From Candidatus Rifleibacteriota bacterium (lineage in GTDB: Bacteria > Riflebacteria > Ozemobacteria > Ozemobacterales > Ozemobacteraceae), in contig JAKJFO010000028.1 of the NCBI GenBank assembly GCA_022704885.1, positions 6,014 through 31,835 on the forward strand: a DNA stretch of 25,822 nt. The letters run 5' to 3'. Position numbers and translations under genes: made by a program. The notes under the pieces are model-generated. The model worked only from the letters and a program-made list of their open reading frames with translations, made no database searches and was not told the DNA's origin. Shown piece after piece: positions 15,199-22,483 of this stretch. Every line of letters begins with the position of its first letter. The first letter of the stretch is position 1.

Positions 15199-15300
15199 AA
15201 TCATCCGCCGATTTCACCGATTACCCCGATTTTTCTGATATCGTGCTCGTGCTCTCTCTCTTCATAATCTGCGCACATCGGCCTGCTCAATCTGCGGATT
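15199..15300. repeat. Imperfect inverted-repeat intergenic element
   Basis: The gap between the microprotein and PPK2 (234 bases) has no gene. ATCCGCCGATTTCACCGATT near 15202-15222 is inverted against AATCTGCGGATT near 15289-15300, and inner copies of ATCTGCGCACATCGG follow the same pattern. The preceding CACAAAGCCACCGAGCCACAAAG (15173-15185 region) is also repetitive. Both resemble the degenerate CCGCAGATTACGCAGATT and CACAAAGACACAAAG intergenic repeats known from many bacteria. Function unknown. Confidence 0.4.
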
Positions 15301-15330
15301 AAGTTCTTTCTCTCTTTCTTCGTTTTTGCG

Positions 15331-15368
15331 ATAAAAAACGCGCCTCTCGAATACTCGAAAGGCGCGTT
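15331..15368 (-). terminator. Terminator of PPK2 gene
   Basis: A 14-base stem (15337-15350 against 15355-15368, one mismatch) has a four-base loop. On the minus strand it is followed by a T run (TTTTTTATC). It lies 14 bases after the stop of the minus-strand PPK2 gene, so it ends that transcript. Confidence 0.88.
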
Positions 15369-15382
15369 CGGCTTGTTTGTGA

Positions 15383-16867
15383 TCAGGATTTTTTGAGGGC
15401 TTTTTCGAGAGCTTTGACTACGGTTTTAAGCGTTTTGATGCGGGCGAAATATTTGTCGTTGGCCTCGATGATGGTCCAGGGAGCGTAACTGGTCGAGCAA
15501 TTGGCGAGCATGTCGTTGATGGCTGATTCGTATTTCGGCCATTTCTCGCGGTTTCGCCAGTCTTCTTCGGTTATTTTCCAGCTTTTCCATGGAGTGTTTT
15601 CGCGCTCCTTGAAGCGTTTCAGCTGCTCGTCCTGATCGATATGCAACCAGAATTTGACCACTACCGCGCCGAAATCAGCAAGATGAGCTTCGAATTCATT
15701 TATCTCGCGATAGGCGCGGCGCCATTCTTCCTCAGTGCAAAAACCTTCAACGCGTTCAACCAGAATGCGACCATACCAGGTGCGGTCAAAAATCGTTATG
15801 TGGCCTGCTTTCGGCATTTCTCTGGCAAAACGCCATAGATAATGCCTGGCAAGCTCTTCTTTGGTCGGCGCTGCAATCGGAATAACTTCGTAGCCGCGTG
15901 GGTCGAGATTTTCGGTGAGGCGCTTGATGTTGCCGCCTTTGCCGGCCGCATCCATGCCTTCGTAGGCAATAACGCAGGGTATGCGGTGAATGTAAATCTC
16001 GTGTTCGAGGTCGCGTATTCGCTTTTGATAGGTTTCAAGCTCTTTACGGTAAGTTTTTTCGTCAAGAGACTGCGCCAGATCAAGCGCTGACAACACCGTG
16101 ACGTTTCTCGGCGTAAGTTTGGTAGCTTTGGTCGAGGCTTTTTTGACCGTTGTCTGATGCTGTTTTATCGCGTTTTCCCAGGCTTCAGCCAGAGCCTCGA
16201 AAACCTTGGTCGTAGCATAACGCCGGTCGTGCGCTTCGATGATTATCCACGGTGCCTGGCTGGTGTTGGTCTTTTCCAGCATTTCTTCAGCCGCTTCTAT
16301 GTATTCACTGTAGGCACGGTGCTGCTTGAGCTCGTCTTTGCCAATCTTCCATGACAGTGACGGGTTTTTTCTGATTTCCTTGAATCTTTTGGCCTGTTCT
16401 TTTTTGGAGATATGAAACCAGAACTTGATCAGAACCACGCCGGCATCTACCTGCTGTCTCTCAAAAGCGAGAATTTCGTTAAAAGCCTGCTGGCAGTCTT
16501 TTTTTGAAACTTTGTCAGTAACTCTGTCGGTAAGAACTCTGTCATACCAGCTTTTGTCAAAAATGCCGAGTCGCCCCTTTTCTGGCAGTTTCTTCCAGAA
16601 TCTGATCAGAAAGGGAAACATCGATTCTTCAAGCGTCGGTGGCTGAATCGGGTGAACCTTGAATCCGCGCGGGTCGAGCGGCAGCATCAGCTTGTTGATG
16701 ATTGTACCCTTGCCGGCTGCTTCAAGACCTTCAAAAACCAGCGCTGTAGCTATGCCGAGTTCGCGTGTTTTCTGTTGTAACTCTGTTAAGCGGCGCTCAA
16801 GATCGTCCATGAGCTTTTTGTATTCATCTTTTTCGAGCTTTTTTCCAAGATCCACCATTTCGAGCAT
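15383..16867 (-). CDS. pap: Polyphosphate:AMP phosphotransferase (double-domain PPK2)
   Basis: This class II PPK2 uses polyphosphate to phosphorylate AMP to ADP, feeding adenylate kinase and ATP recovery. It has 494 residues made of two fused PPK2 P-loop domains. The N-domain Walker A is G47-LEAAGKGT with lid motif FDKSWYDR at 103-110. The C-domain has canonical G304-MDAAGKGG and FDRTWYGR at 360-367. In the N-domain the metal-binding Asp is Glu (E49) and the Arg of FDR is Lys, so the C-domain is the likely catalytic one. Double-domain members such as Pseudomonas PA3455 have this plan. The ATG has AGGAG seven bases upstream on the minus strand. It is transcribed divergently from the HD-ROK-Ppx-ppk1 run, sharing a 265-base control region. 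Confidence 0.93.
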   Translation of the reverse strand: MLEMVDLGKKLEKDEYKKLMDDLERRLTELQQKTRELGIATALVFEGLEAAGKGTIINKLMLPLDPRGFKVHPIQPPTLEESMFPFLIRFWKKLPEKGRLGIFDKSWYDRVLTDRVTDKVSKKDCQQAFNEILAFERQQVDAGVVLIKFWFHISKKEQAKRFKEIRKNPSLSWKIGKDELKQHRAYSEYIEAAEEMLEKTNTSQAPWIIIEAHDRRYATTKVFEALAEAWENAIKQHQTTVKKASTKATKLTPRNVTVLSALDLAQSLDEKTYRKELETYQKRIRDLEHEIYIHRIPCVIAYEGMDAAGKGGNIKRLTENLDPRGYEVIPIAAPTKEELARHYLWRFAREMPKAGHITIFDRTWYGRILVERVEGFCTEEEWRRAYREINEFEAHLADFGAVVVKFWLHIDQDEQLKRFKERENTPWKSWKITEEDWRNREKWPKYESAINDMLANCSTSYAPWTIIEANDKYFARIKTLKTVVKALEKALKKS

Positions 16868-16912
16868 ATTGTTTCTCCTGTTGAGATCCTTAGTCTGTCG
16901 GCAAATCCGGCA

Positions 16913-16918
16913 ATTATA
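16913..16918 (-). promoter_or_regulatory. Candidate -10 box for PPK2 gene
   Basis: On the minus strand TATAAT reads from 16918 to 16913, about 46 bases upstream of the PPK2 ATG. No good -35 sits 15-18 bases further up, so it may need an activator. It is the only near-consensus -10 box I found in that stretch. Confidence 0.4.
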
Positions 16919-17021
16919 TAATGTCTGTTGTGTGGCACCGGTCGCCTGATAATAACTTACGACAACTATACCACAAAGCAGACTGTGTACATAATTTCTT
17001 GAATTGGCGCAAACAGGGCGC

Positions 17022-17039
17022 TGTCACATTTGTTACATT
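17022..17039 (+). promoter_or_regulatory. Tandem 9-base direct repeat, possible operator
   Basis: TGTCACATT and TGTTACATT lie end to end (8 of 9 bases identical), 24 bases before the -35 box of the HD gene and between the two divergent promoters. The first half resembles part of a Pho box (CTGTCAC), but the spacing is 9, not the 11 of a Pho box. A DNA-binding protein touching the same helix face is plausible; unproven. Confidence 0.4.
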
Positions 17040-17063
17040 TGCCAGTGCACTCTATTCGGCGGT

Positions 17064-17092
17064 TTGACAATTGCTGGTTAAGATAGTAGATT
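17064..17092 (+). promoter_or_regulatory. Sigma-70-type promoter of polyphosphate operon
   Basis: A consensus TTGACA at 17064-17069 is exactly 17 bases from TAGATT at 17087-17092 (4 of 6). Transcription would begin near 17099, leaving about 34 bases before the ATG at 17133. That rules out the earlier TTG at 17091 as the start of the HD gene. This is the best -35/-10 pair in the window. Confidence 0.72.
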
Positions 17093-17132
17093 GAGGCTGT
17101 TCTTCTGCATACCGGTTCTGGTGGAGCAGTCG

Positions 17133-17798
17133 ATGGCGAATGCGAATTCACAGCAACTTTCAGATGCCCGTGCGGGCGATGCTGCGCTAAACAGCTTCGC
17201 TGAAAAATTTTCCCATCTCAACGTGCAGACTGCATTGATCAGCAGTGCCCTGTTTATCGGTCGTGGTCTCAATTTTGACGAAAAGCATGCGTTGCAGGTA
17301 ACGATGCTGGCCCAGATCATCTTTGATGCGACAACCACTTTGCACGGCCTGGCCGCCGGCGACCGCCAGATTCTGGTGATTGCCGCCATGCTGCACGACA
17401 TTGGCACCTGTACCGGAATGCGCGGGCATCACAAGAATTCATGCAGTCTCATTATGAAATCAGTGATTCCTGGCATATCGCACGAAGATATGCTGCTGGC
17501 GGCGCTGGTTGCCAGATATCATCGAAAGAGCGAACCAAAGCCCGAGCATGAGTTTTATTCACATCTTTCAGATTGTGATCAGAACAGGGTCGCGGCTCTG
17601 GCCGCAATACTGCGCATCGCCGATGTTCTTGACCGCGACCACCGGCAGCGGATTGGCGAATTCAGCCTTAGTTATAATGCCGAGTCGGTTGCGCTGCAGT
17701 TGTCAGGTTCGCTCAAGTCGGGCATTGACCTGTCGGCATTTGAAAAAAAGTCGCGTCTATTCACAAAGGTGTTTGGGCGCAATGTGAAAATATTCTGA
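17133..17798 (+). CDS. HD-domain protein, free-standing Ppx C-terminal-like
   Basis: This 221-residue protein starts at ATG 17133 behind GGAG. It carries an HD-superfamily phosphohydrolase fold: MLHDIGT with H88-D89, then RGHHKNS, LVARYHRKSE, and LRIADVLDRDHRQRI. The order and wording match the C-terminal domain of exopolyphosphatase Ppx (E. coli has MLHEVG, then HRHSAY and LVRYHRK). They also match the C-terminal half of the downstream Ppx-HD gene. There is no N-terminal Ppx domain. The first metal-ligand His of typical HD proteins appears as Gln in HALQVTML, so activity is uncertain. It begins an operon with the ROK kinase 13 bases downstream. A role in polyphosphate or nucleotide-alarmone handling is inferred from context. 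Confidence 0.8.
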   Translation: MANANSQQLSDARAGDAALNSFAEKFSHLNVQTALISSALFIGRGLNFDEKHALQVTMLAQIIFDATTTLHGLAAGDRQILVIAAMLHDIGTCTGMRGHHKNSCSLIMKSVIPGISHEDMLLAALVARYHRKSEPKPEHEFYSHLSDCDQNRVAALAAILRIADVLDRDHRQRIGEFSLSYNAESVALQLSGSLKSGIDLSAFEKKSRLFTKVFGRNVKIF

Positions 17799-17811
17799 AA
17801 GAGGGTGTTTT

Positions 17812-18771
17812 ATGAGGTATTACTGCGGTATCGATCTTGGTGGAACCAAGATTTATTCAATTCTCTGCGACAGCAGTGGCAAAATAATCGCGCGGAAAAA
17901 AATCAAAACTCAGGCATCATCTGGATTTGACGCTGTGTTTGAAAATATCGTCACCTGTTATGCCGAGTTGCTGAAAAAGTCTGAAATTGTTGATGATGAA
18001 GTCGAAAAGATTGGCCTGGCTGTCCCTTCTGCGGTTAATACTGCAACCGGTATGCTGCTCGATGCCTGCAATCTCGGCTGGAAAAATGTGCCGCTGGCAA
18101 GAATGCTGTCTGAGCGCCTGAAAAAATCTGTTTTCATGGATAACGACGTTAATATGGGCGTTTTTGGCGAATACTCTTTTGGTGCTGCCAGCAAATTCAG
18201 CAATGTTTACGGTATTTTTGCCGGAACCGGTGTCGGCGGCGGCCATATCTGCAATGGCAGCATCAACCGCGGCAAAAACTTCACGGCCGGCGAGGTCGGG
18301 CACATGGTCGTAAAGATCAACGGGCCCGAATGCAACTGCGGCAGAAAAGGCTGTCTCGAAGCCATTGCCGGTAAGGCCGGCATGGTCAAATACATGAAAA
18401 AGCAGGAAGAGAAGAACAGTATGAAAACTCTGTTGTCAGAGATTTCGCCGGAATGGCGCACTACGGTCGGCTCTGCCGCCCTGAATGAGTGCTACAAAAA
18501 GAAGGACGCTCTGGTCGTCAAAGCGATAGACCGTGCGTCAGAAGCGATAGGTATTGCCGCTGCCAACATCATCAATCTGATTGGTGTTGAAGCTTTGATT
18601 CTGGGTGGTGGCGTGATCGAAGAGATGGGTTCGGTAATGTTGCCGGTTATTGCAGAAAACGCCAGAAAATACGCAATAGCCGGTGGGGCTGAGGGCGTAG
18701 AAATTATAGTTTCAAAGCTTGGCGACGATGCGGTAGCACTTGGTGCCGCCTGGTATGCGGCGAAAGCATAA
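17812..18771 (+). CDS. ROK-family sugar kinase (glucokinase-like)
   Basis: This 319-residue sugar kinase is of the ROK family. It has the phosphate loop GIDLGGTK (6-13) and the catalytic pair N111-D112 (VFMDNDVNMG). The zinc motif H164...C174-N-C176-GRKG-C181-LE is complete (CxCGxxGCxE). GTGVGGG and LGGGVIEEMG bind the nucleotide. There is no helix-turn-helix, so it is an enzyme and not a ROK repressor. AGAGGGTG precedes the ATG. It lies between two HD genes of the polyphosphate operon. ATP is the expected donor; the location makes polyphosphate as a donor, as in polyphosphate glucokinases, worth testing. The sugar is not determined by the sequence. Confidence 0.9.
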   Translation: MRYYCGIDLGGTKIYSILCDSSGKIIARKKIKTQASSGFDAVFENIVTCYAELLKKSEIVDDEVEKIGLAVPSAVNTATGMLLDACNLGWKNVPLARMLSERLKKSVFMDNDVNMGVFGEYSFGAASKFSNVYGIFAGTGVGGGHICNGSINRGKNFTAGEVGHMVVKINGPECNCGRKGCLEAIAGKAGMVKYMKKQEEKNSMKTLLSEISPEWRTTVGSAALNECYKKKDALVVKAIDRASEAIGIAAANIINLIGVEALILGGGVIEEMGSVMLPVIAENARKYAIAGGAEGVEIIVSKLGDDAVALGAAWYAAKA

Positions 18772-18776
18772 CCTGT

Positions 18777-20300
18777 ATGAGCGAGATAATTACGGTAATA
18801 GATATTGGTTCGAGCGCTATCAGAATGTGTGTTGCTGAACATGTCGGCAAGAAGATCAATCTGCTCGAAAATCTCAGCCATCCGGTTCCTCTCGGCAAAG
18901 ATACCTTTCGCAATGGCCGTCTGGCTCGCGAAACCATCAACAGCTGCATCGAGATACTGCATGATTATCGCAGGGTGATGCAGATGTTCAGAGCGCGTAG
19001 TATAACAGCCTGTGCTACTACTGCAATTCGTGAGGCCGCTAATCGCGATATTTTCATCGATAATGTGCGCAGTCAGACCGGAATCGAAGTAGAAGTCTTC
19101 TCGCCGGCACAGACCTCCTTTCTGCTTTCCGAGCAGCTGAAAAAGAAGATCAAAACCAGCCAGTGTTCAGCCGGGTTCAGTCTGGGTGCCGGTCGGTCAG
19201 AACTCATGGTGTTTTCGAAAGACGGTCTGCTGTACAATGCCTCGCTCGATATTGGTTTCATGAAGATGAACCAGGAGTTTCGTCGCAACCGGTATACCGA
19301 AGAATACTATCCGGCTTTTCTCGAGACCACGGTTGGCAATGAACTGCGCCCGCTGATGCTTGAGTTTGCCAAGTATTCGATTCAGTCGCTTTATGGCACC
19401 GGGCAGGAACTTGACGAAATTCTGTTTGTGCTTAACCGCCGATTTGGCGGCGAGCCTCGCAAAAACCTGATTCTGAAAGAATTAGTTAAGCTCTATAACG
19501 ATATAAAAGGCTATTCTGTCGAAGAACTTTTTCATAAGCTGCAGATCTCTTATGACAAGGCTGAAGGCATTATTGCCGCGCTGGTGACTGTGATTCATCT
19601 CATGCGCATGTTCAAGGCTTCTGAACTCAAACTGTTCAGCCTGCCGCTGGGCGAGTGCCTGCTGAACAATATCGTTGCCAGAAAGAGTGAACATTATACA
19701 GCCCGGCTCGCTACAGGTATCAGCCGGTATGTTGAAAATATCGGCAATGCATTGTCATTTGATGCCGTGCATGCTCAGCACGTGGCTTCGCTGGCTCTCG
19801 AAATCTTTGATGCTACCCGGCAGATACATCTGATGGGGCAAAGTGAACGTAATTACCTGCTGGCGGCAGCAACATTGCATGATATCGGCAACGTGATCGC
19901 AAGCCGTGCCAGACACAAGCATTCGCAGTATATAGTGAACGCTCAGGATTTTCCTTTCTTCAACGAAGAAGAGAAAGGCGTAATCGCCAATATAGTGCGT
20001 TATCATCGTAGCAGTCTGCCTAAAAAGACACATCCTGAATTCATGGCATTGTCGCACCCGGCGCGCATGACAGTTATGAAGCTTGCTTCGCTGTTGAGAA
20101 TCGCTGACAGTCTCGAAAATTCGCAGCGCCAGAATATTCGGAAAATTCGCTTCGATTGTGATGAGAGCGGTATCATCATCATTGTCGACTGTCTTGAAGA
20201 ACCGTTTTCGATCGAAAATTCTTTTAATTCCCGCAAAGATCTTTTTGAGGACTTTTTTGGCATCAAGCTGAAACTGGCTGTTGAACGGACAAGAACATGA
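18777..20300 (+). CDS. Ppx/GppA-like domain fused to HD domain, degenerate Ppx site
   Basis: This 507-residue protein has the layout of exopolyphosphatase: an ASKHA-type Ppx/GppA domain (about 1-310) and a C-terminal HD domain (about 325-500). The first phosphate motif VIDIGSSAIRM (D9) is intact and AIREAANR (83-90) follows. The other active-site motifs are altered. The SG.EEA glutamate region is SPAQTSF. The DIGGGSTE loop is S135-LGAGRSE, so the Asp is lost. The later LGGT and SD.GLREG blocks are NRRFGGE and FSLPLGECL. The HD part is intact (LHDIGN with H368-D369, RHKHSQ, IVRYHRS, LLRIADSLE). No strong ribosome site precedes the ATG, which follows the ROK stop by five bases. It may be a sensor domain controlling an HD hydrolase (inference). 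Confidence 0.85.
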   Translation: MSEIITVIDIGSSAIRMCVAEHVGKKINLLENLSHPVPLGKDTFRNGRLARETINSCIEILHDYRRVMQMFRARSITACATTAIREAANRDIFIDNVRSQTGIEVEVFSPAQTSFLLSEQLKKKIKTSQCSAGFSLGAGRSELMVFSKDGLLYNASLDIGFMKMNQEFRRNRYTEEYYPAFLETTVGNELRPLMLEFAKYSIQSLYGTGQELDEILFVLNRRFGGEPRKNLILKELVKLYNDIKGYSVEELFHKLQISYDKAEGIIAALVTVIHLMRMFKASELKLFSLPLGECLLNNIVARKSEHYTARLATGISRYVENIGNALSFDAVHAQHVASLALEIFDATRQIHLMGQSERNYLLAAATLHDIGNVIASRARHKHSQYIVNAQDFPFFNEEEKGVIANIVRYHRSSLPKKTHPEFMALSHPARMTVMKLASLLRIADSLENSQRQNIRKIRFDCDESGIIIIVDCLEEPFSIENSFNSRKDLFEDFFGIKLKLAVERTRT

Positions 20301-22405
20301 AAATCAAAAGATATCTAAATCGCGAACTGAGCTGGCTCGAATTCAATTCACGCGTACTCGAGCAGGCGGCTTACAAAGAAGCTCCGCTGCTGGAGCGCCT
20401 GAAGTTTATAGCAATTTTTGCTTCGAACCTCGATGAATTTTTTATGGTACGTGTCTCTGGTATAATGTCGCAGATCAGGCTGGGTTACCGCGAACGCTAT
20501 ATCTCTGGTCATCGGCCCGAAGAGGTTTTTGAGATGATGGGCCGGCGTATCGAAAAGCTGGTAGAGCACGAATACAAGATGCTCAACAAAGAAATACTGC
20601 CATCCCTCGAAAAGGAAGGCGTGTTCTTTTATACAACCGCTACTTTACCTGACGACATGTTGCTGGAAGTGCGCGAGAAGTTTCTCAAGAAGTTTCTGAT
20701 GATTCTGACGCCGATGGCGGTCGATCAGGCGCGTCCCTTTCCTTTCATTCCCGGCAAAACTTTGAATATGCTGGTTAAACTCTCGGCCAGCAGGGGCAAG
20801 TCGCAGCCGTTGTATGCTGTAGTTCCGGTACCGGGCCGCGAAAGATTTTTTGAAATAGCCGCCGGGAGCTATATTTATTGCGAAGAGCTGGTGCGCCTGT
20901 TTCTCAAGGATCTTTTCGAAGGTTATAAACTCGAAAAAGCCTGTGTGTTCAGGATTATTCGTGATGCCGAGCTTTCATTCGACGAAGAAGAAGCGCGTGA
21001 CCTGCTTTCGACAATCGAAAGCGAGCTCAAAACCAGAGAGCGTGGCTACCCGGTTTGCCTTGAAGTTGAAAAGAGCGCCGCCGAAGAGATGGTCGCCTTT
21101 CTGCACGAGCGTTTCAGCATTGGGGCTGAGCTCACCAGTTTTATCGATGGGCCGCTGAATACGGCTTCTTTTATGGAGTTTTACGGAGTTTACGACAACG
21201 CTAAACTTCGTGATGAAAAAATCGTTCCGGTCATGCCGCTTGAATTTGCCGCCAATCAGAGCACTTTTTCGATTATTGCCGCTGGTGATCGCCTGTTGAA
21301 CCTGCCATACGAATCGTTTGTGCCAGTCGAAAAATTCGTCGAGGAAGCCAGCAAAGACCCTTCGGTGCTGGCGATCAAGCAGACTCTCTATCGAACTTCT
21401 GGCAATTCCCCGATCATCAGATCCTTAAAGCGCGCCGCCAACAATGGTAAGCAGGTAACCGTCGTGGTCGAACTCAAGGCGCGTTTCGACGAGGCTCAGA
21501 ATATTTCCTGGGCGAGGCAGCTCGAAGATGCCGGCTGCCACGTTTCTTATGGCCTGGTCGGACTCAAGACACACTGCAAGATGACACTGGTGGTGCGCGA
21601 GGAGGCGCGTGGCATAAAACGCTACGTTCACCTGTCAACAGGTAATTACAATGACAAAACAGCGCGGCTGTACACAGATGTCGGCTATTTCTCATGTCGA
21701 AATTCTTTTGCTGCCGACATTGCCGGTGTATTCAACTATCTTACCGGCTATTGCGAACCACCGCGGCGCAAGAAGATCATTTCGGCACCATTCGATTTGC
21801 GCCAGTTCCTGCTCGACAAGATAGCTCAGGAAACGAGCAATGCGCAGTCGGGTTTGCGTGCCGAAATCGTAGCCAAGATGAATTCACTTGTCGATCAGGC
21901 ACTGATCGATGCTTTGTATGAAGCATCAGCTGCCGGTGTCAAAGTTACTCTCATTGTCCGGGGAATCTGTTGTCTCAACCCCGGAGTTCCGCGTCTGAGC
22001 GAGAATATCCGGGTTTTCAGTATCATCGACCGTTTTCTCGAACATTCGCGCATTTTATATTTTTATAACAACAAGAACCATGAACTCTACATGTCGAGTG
22101 CCGACTGGATGATTCGCAATCTCGACCGCCGTGTCGAAATACTGTTTCCCGTCGAGGACGATGCGCTCAAAAAGGAGATCATCCAGCAGCTCGAAATTCA
22201 GAGGTCAGATAATTCAACTCTTTGGGAAATGCAAAGCGATGGCGAATACCGCCGCCGAAAACCCGGTAAGGAAGGGCGTGTGCGTGCTCAGTTAGCCATT
22301 GCAGCTTATGAGGCCGAAAAAAATCGGGTAGAGCGTGTTCAAAAGACATCACTCAAGAAGCGTAAATCACCATTCAAAAAGCGCCCGAAGAAGCCTGAAA
22401 AGTGA
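20297..22405 (+). CDS. ppk1: Polyphosphate kinase 1
   Basis: PPK1 reversibly polymerises the gamma-phosphate of ATP into long-chain polyphosphate. It has 702 residues, the usual length. The N-domain begins YLNRELSWLEFNSRVLEQA, and NLDEFFMVRVSG follows. The two phospholipase-D-like histidines are present: H445 in VHLSTGNYND, the autophosphorylated residue (E. coli H435), and H595 in KNHELYMSSADWM (E. coli H592). IKQTLYRTSGNSPI and GIKRYVHLS are intact, so the enzyme should be active. The last 27 residues are an unusual Lys/Arg-rich tail (KKRKSPFKKRPKKPEK), possibly binding polyphosphate. The ATG overlaps the previous stop by four bases, so it is coupled to the Ppx-HD gene. Confidence 0.96.
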   Translation: MKIKRYLNRELSWLEFNSRVLEQAAYKEAPLLERLKFIAIFASNLDEFFMVRVSGIMSQIRLGYRERYISGHRPEEVFEMMGRRIEKLVEHEYKMLNKEILPSLEKEGVFFYTTATLPDDMLLEVREKFLKKFLMILTPMAVDQARPFPFIPGKTLNMLVKLSASRGKSQPLYAVVPVPGRERFFEIAAGSYIYCEELVRLFLKDLFEGYKLEKACVFRIIRDAELSFDEEEARDLLSTIESELKTRERGYPVCLEVEKSAAEEMVAFLHERFSIGAELTSFIDGPLNTASFMEFYGVYDNAKLRDEKIVPVMPLEFAANQSTFSIIAAGDRLLNLPYESFVPVEKFVEEASKDPSVLAIKQTLYRTSGNSPIIRSLKRAANNGKQVTVVVELKARFDEAQNISWARQLEDAGCHVSYGLVGLKTHCKMTLVVREEARGIKRYVHLSTGNYNDKTARLYTDVGYFSCRNSFAADIAGVFNYLTGYCEPPRRKKIISAPFDLRQFLLDKIAQETSNAQSGLRAEIVAKMNSLVDQALIDALYEASAAGVKVTLIVRGICCLNPGVPRLSENIRVFSIIDRFLEHSRILYFYNNKNHELYMSSADWMIRNLDRRVEILFPVEDDALKKEIIQQLEIQRSDNSTLWEMQSDGEYRRRKPGKEGRVRAQLAIAAYEAEKNRVERVQKTSLKKRKSPFKKRPKKPEK

Positions 22406-22483
22406 AATTGAACCGTCTTGTAATTTTTCTGTATTTAAGAGTAAGGTGAATGTTGGCACTATTTAAACTTAGGAGAGGTTGCC

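Noticed and set aside
14346..15217. Minus-strand frames rich in Phe, Leu and Ser over rsmE and the microprotein
   Set aside because: The Phe-rich run is the complement of the AAA/GAC Lys-Asp repeat, and the rest is antisense to rsmE.
17020..17041. Canonical Pho box upstream of the polyphosphate operon
   Set aside because: CTGTCAC is present, but the second repeat is 9 bases away instead of 11 and matches poorly, so I list only an unnamed direct repeat.
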